A stretch of DNA of 64,000 nucleotides from Sphingobacterium kitahiroshimense (GTDB lineage: Bacteria; Bacteroidota; Bacteroidia; Sphingobacteriales; Sphingobacteriaceae): positions 1,488,001 through 1,552,000 of the forward strand of contig NZ_JAOQNK010000001.1 of the NCBI RefSeq assembly GCF_025961315.1, read 5' to 3'. Every line of letters begins with the position of its first letter. Positions within the stretch are counted from its first letter, which is position 1. The position numbers and the translations under genes were made by a program. A model generated the notes under the pieces. It was not told the DNA's origin and searched no databases. It saw only the letters and a list, made by a program, of their open reading frames with translations. Below are positions 44,334 through 54,689 of this stretch, piece after piece.

Positions 44334-46175
44334 TTACCGTTCTACGACAGCCTTTACCATTTCTCCGTTTTGATCGACAATGCGACTATCTGTTCGCCAT
44401 AAAAGGTACCACTTTCTAAAAGTCCCTATAAATACGAGAAACATTAACAGCATAGCCAAAATGGCTAATGAAGCCAAAAGCATCTGTCCTTTCGGTAGAT
44501 AAATATCCACGATCTGCAAGTAACCAGCCCAAAAAGTAATAATAGCCATGAATACTCCCGGTAGAGCAGTACATAAAGCATATTTACCCCTGTTCATTCG
44601 GAGCAGCATGGTCGTACAGACAATCAATCCACAGGCTGCCAATAGCTGATTACTGATTCCAAATAATGGCCAGATACTACTGACATTCCCTGTATACACT
44701 AAGTATCCCCACGAAATCGTAAAAAGAGCACTGCACAACCAAACACCTGGTTTCCAATCTTTATCTTTAAATGCAGGAATTACGGAACCTAACATTTCCT
44801 GTAAAAAGAAGCGCCCCACGCGGGTACCTGCATCAATTGCTGTCAAGATGAATACCGCTTCGAACATGATGGCAAAATTATACCAATAAGCCATAATATC
44901 ATCCATAAAAGGTACCTTATCAAAAATATGAGCCATCCCCACAGCCAAAGAAACTGCACCACCAGTACGTCCATGCAGATCCACTCCTATCCTATCTATA
45001 AAATGAGGTAGATCTACCGTATGAAGTTGCGGGTGAAGTTTCAAAAATTGTGCGTAATCGTCTACAGGTGTATTAATCGCAAAATAATCGCCTGGCATTA
45101 AGGTACAAGCCGCAATCAAAGCCATCAGTGCCACAAACCCTTCAACAAGCATGGCGCCGTAACCGACAAAAAGTATTTCTCGTTCTTTTCCTAACATTTT
45201 AGGAGTAGTACCCGTTGCAATGATCGCATGGAAACCAGAGATAGCACCACAAGCAATGACTATAAAAATAAAAGGAAGTACCGGACCACCAATAACGGGT
45301 CCGCCACCATGGATAAAACTCGTCAATGCCGGCATCTGAAGCGTTGGATGAACAAATATAACCCCAACAGCAAGCATCAATATCGTTCCAATCTTGAGGT
45401 AAGTAGAAAGATAATCACGGGGCACTAAAAGAAACCAAATGGGGAGTACGGAGGCGAAAAAACCATACACCGCGATTGCGATTGAAATCGTTTTTACATC
45501 CCAATCAAACAGATCATGGACGAACGGAATTTCCATAAGCCGGTGGCCCCCAATAATACCCACGAGCAGTAAAATACCACCCAGTACACTCGCGAGTGTC
45601 ACAGACCCAGGTCGATAACGCATCAGTAACCCCATAAATATAGCGATGGGCATTGTGAGTATGATCGTAAACAAAGACCAAGGAGCTTCATGCATAGCAC
45701 TTATGCAAGCCAAAGATAAACCTGCAAGGGTGAGGATAAGGATAAATAAAACGGCGATTCCTGCAATTCCACCTACAACAGGTCCTATTTCTTTTGACGC
45801 AATCGTCGCCAAACTTTGTCCCTTATGCCGCACCGATGCAAATAAAACAACCATATCGTGCACCCCACCACCCAATACACAGCCGATTAAAATCCACAAA
45901 GTACCGGGAAGATATCCAAATTGTGCCGCCAGTACAGGTCCAACAAGTGGACCTGCAGCAGCAATAGCTGCAAAGTGATGACCAAACAATACCTTACGGT
46001 CAGTCTTCACATAATCGTGCCCATCAGCAAACTCAACTGCCGGTGTTGGTATGGTATCGTTAAGCCTTAAGACCTTTTTGGAAATAAAAATCCCATAAAA
46101 ACGATATGCGATTGCAAAGATCAAAAGCGAAACAAAAACCAGCGTTAAGGCATTCATATTGTTCAAGTCCATCAT
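44334..46175 (-). CDS. cstA: CstA family carbon-starvation carboxylate transporter
   Basis: 613 residues, shorter than E. coli CstA (701). It has many membrane helices and the family N-terminus FVSLLIFAIAYRFYGIFIS and VEFADGHDYVKTDRKVLFGHHF (read in part). The GPLVGPVLAAQFGYLPGTLWI and GGGVHDM blocks are characteristic. E. coli CstA/BtsT import pyruvate or peptides. Here the gene follows two exported FAD oxidoreductase genes by 21 bp and closes an operon that starts with SusC/SusD, so it may take up the keto acid or peptide product of that system. Substrate unproven. An alternative start is the next ATG, 3 nt inside. Confidence 0.9.
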   Translation of the reverse strand: MMDLNNMNALTLVFVSLLIFAIAYRFYGIFISKKVLRLNDTIPTPAVEFADGHDYVKTDRKVLFGHHFAAIAAAGPLVGPVLAAQFGYLPGTLWILIGCVLGGGVHDMVVLFASVRHKGQSLATIASKEIGPVVGGIAGIAVLFILILTLAGLSLACISAMHEAPWSLFTIILTMPIAIFMGLLMRYRPGSVTLASVLGGILLLVGIIGGHRLMEIPFVHDLFDWDVKTISIAIAVYGFFASVLPIWFLLVPRDYLSTYLKIGTILMLAVGVIFVHPTLQMPALTSFIHGGGPVIGGPVLPFIFIVIACGAISGFHAIIATGTTPKMLGKEREILFVGYGAMLVEGFVALMALIAACTLMPGDYFAINTPVDDYAQFLKLHPQLHTVDLPHFIDRIGVDLHGRTGGAVSLAVGMAHIFDKVPFMDDIMAYWYNFAIMFEAVFILTAIDAGTRVGRFFLQEMLGSVIPAFKDKDWKPGVWLCSALFTISWGYLVYTGNVSSIWPLFGISNQLLAACGLIVCTTMLLRMNRGKYALCTALPGVFMAIITFWAGYLQIVDIYLPKGQMLLASLAILAMLLMFLVFIGTFRKWYLLWRTDSRIVDQNGEMVKAVVER

Positions 46176-46196
46176 AAATCAAGTTAACATATTACA

Positions 46197-47852
46197 TTAA
46201 TTTTCATTTCCTGCCAAAATCTGGCCAGAAGACAACAAGTGTTTTTTCAAGAGTTCGTAATCTACATTTTGCACAACACCATCATGGTTAAGCGCTAAAA
46301 CGGCCGCCCAGCCAGCACTCTGACCCAGAACCATAAATACAGGTTCCATGCGAATGGAACCAAAAGCTATGTGCGAACTTGATACACAAACGGGCACTAA
46401 TAGGTTCGTGCATTCATCCTTTTTGGGTAATATTGATCCAAAAGAAATAGCATAAGGCTTCGGAACGTGCACGCCGATATCACCTTCATTTTGTACAGTG
46501 CCCTCTTTGGTAATATACCGCTGCACGTTGTGCGAATCTAAAGTATATGAACCCATACCGATCGGATCGGAAACCGACCGTGCTCCCAAAATATTCTGTT
46601 CAATGGTAACATACTGACCAATCATGCGTCTAGCTTCACGGATGTACAATTGGTAAGGCCAATTCCCATTATCAGCAAACTCATCTTTCGCCAATCCCCA
46701 CGTAGCCATTTTATCCTGAACAGCCTTCGGTACCGATGGATCATTTGTCATAAAATAATATAATCCCATTTGATAATCTTTATGCTGCTGTACGATAGCT
46801 TTCCGTTCCTCATAACTTGCTTCGGGATAGTTATAGTTCATTCCTATAAAATCAGTACTGAACGGTCCATGGTTATTCGCATCGGTCTTATGGTTTGGTA
46901 CCAAATCAAACTTTTGGAATGTCTCATCCCAACCATTTTCATAGAGACGCTTGAGCAATTCATAATTTTCGGCCTTATAGCGTGCCGGTTTCTCGAAAGC
47001 TACCCTATTGTTTTCACTATTACTCAGACACATGCGGAAACAATAAGCTTGCAATTTGTGATCGGCACTTCCATTAGGCCCTGGTACCTGATCAGAAATA
47101 CCATAGAGCAGTCCGCTACTTGGCTTACCTACTATCTTATAAGGACTTATCGGACTAGAAAAGTGATGACGATGGTGGAAAATACCAGCCTGTACACCAT
47201 TCCACTGTTCACCATACTGTTGATTAGATTCACGACCTATCGTATAGCTCACCTTTGCCAATGCCATGAGATCACCTTCATAGGTCGCATCGATAAAAAT
47301 CGAGCCTTTATAAACGGTACCATCTAGCGTCTTAATGGATTTTATTTTTCCATTTTGCATCTGGATACCCTCGGCCCGTCTATCCAAATAGACTTCCCGT
47401 ATTACGGTAATCTGATTTTCCTTTATCCAAGATTCGAAAATACGTTCAGCGACATGAGGTTCAAAAATCCACATCGTCTGATGTGCGCTATCCATGGCAA
47501 CAGTGCCCTGTCCTTTATTACCGAAAGATGATCTGGTCTGCCATCGCCAACTCGATTGCTGGGAATAATGATCAAATACATCTTGGTAAAATCTTTTAGC
47601 CAAACCGCCTATAACAGCTTTATTCCCAGTATCTGTAAAACCCAAACCACCTGAGCTTAAACCACCCAGATGCTTATCTGGTGATAGCACAATAACAGAC
47701 TTACCAGCTTGTTTAACTTGTAATGCTGCGGTGAGCGCAGCGGGAGTCCCTCCGTAGATCAATACATCTACGTTTTTCTCATTAGACTGTGTAAACCCAT
47801 GTTGCACATCTAATAAAAAAATCAGTAAAAACCATATATATCGCATAGCCAC
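46197..47852 (-). CDS. Exported FAD-dependent oxidoreductase (PF12831)
   Basis: 551 residues. The signal peptide ends at GFTQ (about residue 22). The FAD-binding fold begins straight after (VLIYGGTPAALTAALQVKQAG), with the second motif GGLSSGGLGFTDTGNKAVIGG and the SIFIDATYEGDLMA block near 190, all typical of the FAD_oxidored family. An extracytoplasmic flavoenzyme, it must bind FAD outside the cytoplasm. It is adjacent and paralogous to the larger neighbour, whose stop touches this start (47852). It lacks the C-terminal extension of that neighbour. Substrate unknown. Confidence 0.85.
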   Translation of the reverse strand: MAMRYIWFLLIFLLDVQHGFTQSNEKNVDVLIYGGTPAALTAALQVKQAGKSVIVLSPDKHLGGLSSGGLGFTDTGNKAVIGGLAKRFYQDVFDHYSQQSSWRWQTRSSFGNKGQGTVAMDSAHQTMWIFEPHVAERIFESWIKENQITVIREVYLDRRAEGIQMQNGKIKSIKTLDGTVYKGSIFIDATYEGDLMALAKVSYTIGRESNQQYGEQWNGVQAGIFHHRHHFSSPISPYKIVGKPSSGLLYGISDQVPGPNGSADHKLQAYCFRMCLSNSENNRVAFEKPARYKAENYELLKRLYENGWDETFQKFDLVPNHKTDANNHGPFSTDFIGMNYNYPEASYEERKAIVQQHKDYQMGLYYFMTNDPSVPKAVQDKMATWGLAKDEFADNGNWPYQLYIREARRMIGQYVTIEQNILGARSVSDPIGMGSYTLDSHNVQRYITKEGTVQNEGDIGVHVPKPYAISFGSILPKKDECTNLLVPVCVSSSHIAFGSIRMEPVFMVLGQSAGWAAVLALNHDGVVQNVDYELLKKHLLSSGQILAGNEN

Positions 47853-49852
47853 TAGTTTTGGTCAGAAATAGGTACCCATATCAAAGCATTAGCTGCCAAT
47901 ACACCCTGAGCATTAGAACGAATCTCTACATAAGGTTTTTTAGAGCCACTCTCAAACGTATATTCGCCCACTTCTACCCATGTACTGGTCGTCTGTCCTT
48001 GAATATTGACCTCCTTAAAATTAATATTTTTTTCAACAAATTGCTTACCTGTGAATACCTTGAATAAACCAGATGCGGCACTTTCAGCCGTTTTCGGAAA
48101 ATAGCTATACAACTTATACTTACCAGCGACAAAATCTTTCCCAGGTGAAAATCGAGCAGTTGCAGCGGGATCGCTATGTGCTTCTTGATAGCTCATACCA
48201 TATCCTTTTTTCGCAGATTTAATCCATTTGCCACGCAATTCCACCTGATCAGTGTTTTCCACTTGAATAATATAATCAGCTTGACGACCATCGGCTTTAG
48301 CGTTAGTCTGCAAGACTTGACGGATTCGATTGACATCGACATCCTGAACCGATAGCTTCTGGTCTATGGCAAGGCATGCAGCCACAGCTGCTGATTGTGC
48401 CAATACCATAAATACAGGCTCCATGCGAATCGATCCGAAGGCAATGTGACTCGCAGAAAGGCACACAGGTACCAATAAGTTATTGATCTCTTCCTTTTTA
48501 GGGACAATAGATCTGTATGAAATTGGAAATGGTGAAAACCCTCCGACTTCAACATTACCTTCATTTTTAACCATTCCGTTTACAACTACGCGGTCACAAT
48601 TGTGCGAGTCCATGGTGTAAGCAGCAAAACCGACCCCATCGTTTACTGTCTCATTTCCCTGACAATGATGTTCGGTCATGACGACATCACTAATCATCCT
48701 ACGGGCTTCACGCACATACAATTGTGGCGACCAATGTCCATTATCTACATATTCGTCCCGGGGGTATCCCCATTTTTTAAATTCATCCCGAATAGCCACG
48801 GGTACAGAAGGGTCATTTGCAACAAAATATAGTAATCCCTTCGTGTAATCTTCATGCGCTTTGATAATCTCCTTTCTTTTGAAATAATCAGCTTCAGGGT
48901 AATCCCAGTTCATCCCGATCATATCTGTTGAAAAGCCATTTCTATTGTTAATATCGGTCTTACCATTGGGCATTAGACTCCAGATAAAGACATCTTGAAT
49001 ACTTTTCCAGGGTTGAATCTCTTTTTGCCTTTTTAAGAGCTCATACTTAGCCGGATCATAATGATCAGGCTGAGTAATCGTAATTCTATTCTGGGGGATA
49101 TTGGTTAGTGCAATTCTATAATTATAAGCTTGAACCTTCTTGTCCCCTGTACCATTTACCTTTACACTTTCATCGTTTATTCCCCAAAGAAGACCACTTG
49201 CAGGGTTCCCTTTAACCTTATACGGGTCTACTCCATCCGGAAACTGGTGTCCATCCAACAATTGCACCCCATTTATAGTCTCTCCATACGTCGCATTTGA
49301 TTCCCGTCCTACATGATACGAAACTCCTGCCTTGGCCAACAGGTCGCCCTCATAAGTACAGTCCATATACATCTTGGCACTGACAACAATCTGTTGCTTA
49401 CCATTACTTTCACTAGGTGTCACAACTATTGATTTAATCAATCTATTGTCTGTCTTCACTTGTACCAGTCTATATCCTAGCATCTGCTCGGTAGTCGAAT
49501 TACTCAGATAATTCTTAAAGATAGTTTCCGCCACTTTTGGCTCAAATATCCACTGTTCAAAACCGTTGTAATATTTACCTATTTTACGATAAAAATCCAA
49601 CGCCATCCCCGTTACTACATATTTATTACCGATATCTGTTTGCCCCAAACCACCCGAGCTGAGCCCCCCGATTCGCGTACCTGGATCGATCAAAAGGACC
49701 GATTTACCCGCATGCGAAGCGGTATATGCCGCGGCAACGCCAGCAGAAGTTGCCCCATAGATGCATAGGTCCACTTGTTTATTCACCTGCCCATAAGCCA
49801 TTTGTAGGAGAGCGCCCAAAGTAGCTACAATTATTAAAAATCTGTTCATCAT
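47852..49852 (-). CDS. Exported FAD-dependent oxidoreductase with C-terminal beta domain
   Basis: 666 residues. The signal peptide ends at AYGQ (about 22). The FAD-binding fold (LCIYGATSAGVAAAYTASHAG; GGLSSGGLGQTDIGNK; MYMDCTYEGDLLAKAGVSYHVG) matches the downstream paralogue. About 120 extra residues at the C-terminus (VELRGKWIKSAKKGYGMSY... and GKYKLYSYFPKTAES) form a beta-sandwich like the golvesin-C-type domains of xanthan-lyase-annotated proteins, probably a carbohydrate- or surface-binding module. It sits 18 bp after the SusD gene. The FAD enzymes likely oxidise the ligand taken up by SusCD; the reaction is not known. Confidence 0.85.
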   Translation of the reverse strand: MMNRFLIIVATLGALLQMAYGQVNKQVDLCIYGATSAGVAAAYTASHAGKSVLLIDPGTRIGGLSSGGLGQTDIGNKYVVTGMALDFYRKIGKYYNGFEQWIFEPKVAETIFKNYLSNSTTEQMLGYRLVQVKTDNRLIKSIVVTPSESNGKQQIVVSAKMYMDCTYEGDLLAKAGVSYHVGRESNATYGETINGVQLLDGHQFPDGVDPYKVKGNPASGLLWGINDESVKVNGTGDKKVQAYNYRIALTNIPQNRITITQPDHYDPAKYELLKRQKEIQPWKSIQDVFIWSLMPNGKTDINNRNGFSTDMIGMNWDYPEADYFKRKEIIKAHEDYTKGLLYFVANDPSVPVAIRDEFKKWGYPRDEYVDNGHWSPQLYVREARRMISDVVMTEHHCQGNETVNDGVGFAAYTMDSHNCDRVVVNGMVKNEGNVEVGGFSPFPISYRSIVPKKEEINNLLVPVCLSASHIAFGSIRMEPVFMVLAQSAAVAACLAIDQKLSVQDVDVNRIRQVLQTNAKADGRQADYIIQVENTDQVELRGKWIKSAKKGYGMSYQEAHSDPAATARFSPGKDFVAGKYKLYSYFPKTAESAASGLFKVFTGKQFVEKNINFKEVNIQGQTTSTWVEVGEYTFESGSKKPYVEIRSNAQGVLAANALIWVPISDQN

Positions 49853-49870
49853 TATTCTAGGTTTTAAAGT

Positions 49871-51562
49871 TTAATAACCAGGATTTTGTTCCAGGTTTTT
49901 ATTGGTTACAATTTCAATATTGGGAATAGGCCATAAATAATTCTTGTTCCCATCGAACTTACGTATTTCTATGACACGCATATCCTTTTGATTGGCTACT
50001 TGTTGATAATTCACCAACCCATCTTGATCAATAGCGGGGGCATTAGCAAGCAATCCTTTCGGAATGCGTCCATACAAAGTCGAATTCATGGCCTTATTTG
50101 CCAATTTCCATCGTCTCAGATCAACCATCCTAAAACCTTCATTCGCCAGTTCATAGAGTCTTTCTTTACGGACAATCTCCCTAAGTTGCGTCTGAGACTT
50201 TCCGGCTCCAACAGCAGGCATATCGACAGTAGGACGCTGTCTAATGGTATTGATAGCATCATAGACACTTTGGTCAATGGTATTGGATTCTATCATTGCT
50301 TCCGCATAAATCAATAAAATTTCAGCATATCGGCTTTGAATAATATTCAGCTCGGATTCCATTGTAAAATCTTTATCTTTCATATCGACATATTTTTTCC
50401 AGCAGTACCCTGAGAAAGTCGCATATGCATTGATCGCATCCTGATTTTGAATACGGACTGGAGACGAGGTATTATAGTTATAATTCCAGCATAGCAGACT
50501 ATCTTTGTGCGTTTCAAACTGAAATCCAAAGTATACAGAACCAGGAAGCGCAATCGTATAGGCCAATCGAGGGTCACGATTATTGAAAGGTTTCTTGGGA
50601 TCATACATCGGTGATTTGTCAATAGCCAGTCCGTCGGTACATGTATAAGCATCAACAATAGATTGCGATGGAATCTTGTTAGAAGTTCCTTGTGCATTTC
50701 GAGATATAAATCCCCGTGTAGTACTATGTGTTTTTGTTTTTTGTAAGCGCAGGTATTGAAAAGCAAATATTATTTCTTTCGACCCTTCTCCATCATAGGT
50801 AAAGAGCTGTCCAAAATCGGGATGTAAACTATAGACTTTAAGATCCATTACCGCTTTTGCTGATTTACTTGCTTGCTCCCACAACTCGTTGTTAAGAGCC
50901 GTGCGAGCACGGATAGCCAATGCGGCACCCTTTGTAGCCCTACCGATATCGGTATTACCATAGCTTACCGGCAGATTTGCGGCAGCATCTTCCAGTTCTT
51001 CTAAAATAAAATTAGCGATTTCAACCTTTGCACTTTTGGGAATATTAGCATCAGACAGGCTAACACTACTTTTAACCAAAGGCACTCCACCAAAATAATC
51101 GATCAGGTAAGAATACACATAAGCTCTGATAAATTGAGTTTCTGCTTTATATCTTTTTTGTAAGGTAGCATCCATCTTACCGTCCAGCTTAGAAATATTG
51201 TCCAAAATAAAATTGCATTTACTAATCACTTTGTAAGAGTTGGTCCAAATATTTCGGATATAACCATTATTACTATCATAATCTCCACGCCCCACGGCCT
51301 GCAGATCGGAAGTATTACGATCCCAACCAATATCTGTAGCATCGTCAAGTGTTAAATTAATAGGCATATCATCCGTGGGGTGAAATACGACGGCACTATA
51401 TAATCCATTGACAACTAATGTCAGCTCTTCTTGATTAGCAAAATATTTTTCGTCAGACGGACCGTCCAATGGTGATCGATCCAAATATTTATCACATCCT
51501 CCCATCACAAACAGTATTCCGACAAATAAGATACTGAAAACATATTTACATAGATTTTTCAT
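49871..51562 (-). CDS. SusD/RagB surface lipoprotein (sigma-linked locus)
   Basis: 563 residues. The lipoprotein signal ends at the Cys of VMGGC (about 22). SusD fold signatures are the N-terminal LDRSPLDGPSDEKYFANQEE, a central TQFIRAYVYSYLIDYFGGVPLV (in part), and the C-terminal RKERLYELANEGFRMVDLRRW; it ends LWPIPNIEIVTNKNLEQNPGY. It pairs with the SusC gene 11 bp upstream. Ligand unknown. Confidence 0.94.
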   Translation of the reverse strand: MKNLCKYVFSILFVGILFVMGGCDKYLDRSPLDGPSDEKYFANQEELTLVVNGLYSAVVFHPTDDMPINLTLDDATDIGWDRNTSDLQAVGRGDYDSNNGYIRNIWTNSYKVISKCNFILDNISKLDGKMDATLQKRYKAETQFIRAYVYSYLIDYFGGVPLVKSSVSLSDANIPKSAKVEIANFILEELEDAAANLPVSYGNTDIGRATKGAALAIRARTALNNELWEQASKSAKAVMDLKVYSLHPDFGQLFTYDGEGSKEIIFAFQYLRLQKTKTHSTTRGFISRNAQGTSNKIPSQSIVDAYTCTDGLAIDKSPMYDPKKPFNNRDPRLAYTIALPGSVYFGFQFETHKDSLLCWNYNYNTSSPVRIQNQDAINAYATFSGYCWKKYVDMKDKDFTMESELNIIQSRYAEILLIYAEAMIESNTIDQSVYDAINTIRQRPTVDMPAVGAGKSQTQLREIVRKERLYELANEGFRMVDLRRWKLANKAMNSTLYGRIPKGLLANAPAIDQDGLVNYQQVANQKDMRVIEIRKFDGNKNYLWPIPNIEIVTNKNLEQNPGY

Positions 51563-51573
51563 AAGTTCACAAA

Positions 51574-54500
51574 TTATAAAGTAACATCTAAACCAAAACT
51601 ATACACCTTAACCTGCGGATAAAAGTTACCATAACCGATAGGTGCCTCCACATCATAGCCATCCCAAAATTTGTCAATACTGAACAGGTTAGAACCATTA
51701 ACAAAGAGCCGGAGTCTACTGACACCTATCGACTTCAAACTTTGGCCACGAAAGGTATAACCAAGCTGTACATTCTTCAATCGCAAATACGAAGCATTTT
51801 TCATCCAAAATTGAGAAGCTTGTTGATTATTATTTTGCCCAAAAGCTAGACGTGGGTATTTGGCATTTGTATGATCTGGGGTCCAACGATCTTTGTTGTC
51901 TTCTCTAATTGTTCCCCCAATGGCACCTGTAGTTGTAAACGGCTGTATCCCCGCCCCGTATAAATAACCATCTGCCTTACCGACTCCTTGCAGTAAGAAA
52001 CTAAAGTCGATCCCCTTATAACTAAAATTGGAATTTAACGAATACGTATACCTTGGAATGGTGCTGCCTATGATAGTTTTATCAGATTCATTAATAACAT
52101 TATCGCCATTTTGATCTTTGTATTTCAGGTCTCCAGGAGCCAACGTCCCAAATTGAGTAGCATGTGCCTTGATTTCTTCTGCACTTTGGAAATATCCTTC
52201 AGAAACATAACCAAAAATGGAATTGATGGGATGACCTTCCCGATTCACAGTAAGCCCTGTTTGATTGACGCCGCGCATATCCAATACCTTGTTCTTCACA
52301 TCTGAAAGATTGAATGTGAAATTGTATCGAAAAGCTTGAGCAGGATCATTTTTATAACCGACAGACATTTCCCAACCTTTATTTTCCACAACTCCGGCAT
52401 TCTGATAGGGTTTATTTAATCCGATAATAAGTGGAATATCGAGCAATAACAAGATATCACTTGTCTTTCTATTGTAGAGATCAGCAGTAAAAGTCCATCT
52501 GTTGAATAATGTTAAATCAAGACCAATATTCTTTTCTTCAGTAGACTCCCAAGTAATATCAGGATTGGACATATCGTTGAGAGCAGCTGTATTTACAATA
52601 CCATTTCCTAAAGTAGAGGACCCTAAGTTAAGCGTAGCAACAGAGGGATAAGTGCCAATATTCTGATTCCCTAATTTACCCCATGAAGCGCGAATCTTTC
52701 CCTCATTCAGCCACCCCTTAATTGAGCTCAGAAATTCTTCTTGGGAGAAACGCCAACCAGCAGACGCCGAAGGAAAAAAGCCATAACGGTTCCCTTTAGC
52801 AAAGCGAGAAGATCCATCGTAACGAGCATTGAGCTCGAGAAGGTAACGATCCTTAAAGACATAATTAATTCGAGAGAATAGCGATTGCAAAGCCCATTCC
52901 GAAGCACTTCCAGTAGCTGACTGATTCAAAGCCGATCCTGCATTCAATACCTCATAGTCAGGAAGAACATACGTATCTCGAAAGCCTTGGATATAATCAA
53001 TCTTATAATCCTCACGGGCCCCCCCGACTAACCAGCGTACCTGATGCTGACCAAAATCCTTGTTAAAAGTCAATGTAGCACGCATATTATTAAATAACTC
53101 TTGGCTATTATACTGTGTTAGAGCAGTGCGAACAGGAACAGAAAAACTTGCTGTACCATCAGGAAAGTAAGACTGTACAGCTTTACGAAAGTTTTTATTT
53201 ACTTGGGTAGCATATTTCGGTGCATAATTGACCTCTGCTGTAAGCCATTCTTTCGGTCTATAAATCAATGAGGCATTAATACTTCCAAACGGATTCTTAT
53301 TGGTTGCAATACCTCCATCTGCTGCTGCAGAAACAGGATTATTACCATTCCAACCAAGCCCCCAAGTGCCATTAGCATTTCTAAAGGTTTGATTAGCAGG
53401 GATGCTACTCATCCATTGAAAAAGCTCCTCGATACCTGCCGATGGTGATGTAATGATTGGATTCACATATTGAAAATCAAACTTCATAGCAAGTTTTTCA
53501 GAAAACTTAACATCCACATTGTTCCTAATGGTATACCTTTTGAATGAACTGTTCAAAGTCAATCCTTGTTGATCAAAGTAGCCTACTGATGTCAACATTT
53601 TGACATTGTTAGTTCCCGCATTGACCGTTAGGAAATGACTGTGCTGAAATCCGTTGCCCTGTAATGATTCCTTCTGCCAATCCGTATTGGGGTATTCATC
53701 AGAACTCCCATTTCCTTGCGTTTGATAAGTTTTAATAATATCCTCTGGATACAGAGGACTAGCACCCACATTGGTATACGCTTCATTCGTAAGCAACATA
53801 TGGTCCAATGCATTGACGATTTTTGGCATATTCGAAGCAGATTGCCATCCAAAATAATTGTTGTATGCTATAGCAACCTTTTCGGAGTTACCTCGTTTAG
53901 TGGTCACCAAAATTACACCATTTGCAGCTCTGGAGCCATATATAGATGCTGATGCAGCATCTTTAAGAATTGAAATATTTTCGACGACATTAGGATCTAT
54001 ATTATTCATGGACCCCTCAATACCATCAATCAAGACTAGTGGGTTGGAATTACCGAGTGTGCCGATACCTCGAATGCGAATGTCCCCACCATCAGCACCT
54101 GGTTTACCTGAACGCTGGGTGACCGTCACACCAGATGCCATACCTTGAAGGGCAGATGATGTCTGGCCGGCTGGTCGATTATTTAAGTCAGCCCCCGACA
54201 CCGCAGACACCGCTCCCGTTAGATTTACTTTTTTCTGAACGCCATAGCCGACAACTACGACTTCATCAATAGTCTTCGCATTGGTTTTTAACCGGATAAG
54301 AATTGTGTTTTTACTAGTTGCAGAGGCTACAAAATGCTTAACAGAATCAGCAGCATAGCCTACATGATGTCCAAAAATGGAATAGCTCTCGCCTTCAGTT
54401 AATGGACTCAAGGTGAATAATCCGTCATTATCCGCAATGAAATTCCATTTCTTATTCGTTTTTTCATGAATGAGATCAATGGTTGAACCGGGCAAGGAAT

Positions 54501-54615
54501 TTCCTTCGGCATCCACTACTTTACCACTGACTTTCAGGTTGGATTGGGCAAATCCTACCGAAAAGTATAGGAATAGCTGTCCCATTAGCATTAATTTGAT
54601 TAAAATATGCTTCAT
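51574..54615 (-). CDS. SusC/RagA TonB-linked transporter (sigma-linked locus)
   Basis: 1013 residues. A signal peptide (ends at FAQ, about 24) is followed by a CarboxypepD_reg-like domain (28-115) and the TonB-box-like IDEVVVVGYGVQKK. The plug (NISILKDAASASIYGSRAANG) precedes the barrel. No STN domain is seen before the CarboxypepD_reg domain. This is notable because an ECF sigma/FecR pair lies directly upstream; signalling might then run through the plug/CarboxypepD region or the pair may act differently. Tight spacing to SusD shows co-transcription. Confidence 0.93.
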   Translation of the reverse strand: MKHILIKLMLMGQLFLYFSVGFAQSNLKVSGKVVDAEGNSLPGSTIDLIHEKTNKKWNFIADNDGLFTLSPLTEGESYSIFGHHVGYAADSVKHFVASATSKNTILIRLKTNAKTIDEVVVVGYGVQKKVNLTGAVSAVSGADLNNRPAGQTSSALQGMASGVTVTQRSGKPGADGGDIRIRGIGTLGNSNPLVLIDGIEGSMNNIDPNVVENISILKDAASASIYGSRAANGVILVTTKRGNSEKVAIAYNNYFGWQSASNMPKIVNALDHMLLTNEAYTNVGASPLYPEDIIKTYQTQGNGSSDEYPNTDWQKESLQGNGFQHSHFLTVNAGTNNVKMLTSVGYFDQQGLTLNSSFKRYTIRNNVDVKFSEKLAMKFDFQYVNPIITSPSAGIEELFQWMSSIPANQTFRNANGTWGLGWNGNNPVSAAADGGIATNKNPFGSINASLIYRPKEWLTAEVNYAPKYATQVNKNFRKAVQSYFPDGTASFSVPVRTALTQYNSQELFNNMRATLTFNKDFGQHQVRWLVGGAREDYKIDYIQGFRDTYVLPDYEVLNAGSALNQSATGSASEWALQSLFSRINYVFKDRYLLELNARYDGSSRFAKGNRYGFFPSASAGWRFSQEEFLSSIKGWLNEGKIRASWGKLGNQNIGTYPSVATLNLGSSTLGNGIVNTAALNDMSNPDITWESTEEKNIGLDLTLFNRWTFTADLYNRKTSDILLLLDIPLIIGLNKPYQNAGVVENKGWEMSVGYKNDPAQAFRYNFTFNLSDVKNKVLDMRGVNQTGLTVNREGHPINSIFGYVSEGYFQSAEEIKAHATQFGTLAPGDLKYKDQNGDNVINESDKTIIGSTIPRYTYSLNSNFSYKGIDFSFLLQGVGKADGYLYGAGIQPFTTTGAIGGTIREDNKDRWTPDHTNAKYPRLAFGQNNNQQASQFWMKNASYLRLKNVQLGYTFRGQSLKSIGVSRLRLFVNGSNLFSIDKFWDGYDVEAPIGYGNFYPQVKVYSFGLDVTL

Positions 54616-54689
54616 AATTTTAAGTATTGGTTATTAAAAATTAAAAAACTGGTCGTTTTATTTTTTATGTATCATAAAGGGTTGATTTC

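Noticed and set aside
46770..47327. 185-codon plus-strand frame inside the first FAD oxidoreductase gene
   Set aside because: Antisense shadow; the minus-strand product has clear FAD motifs over the same bases.
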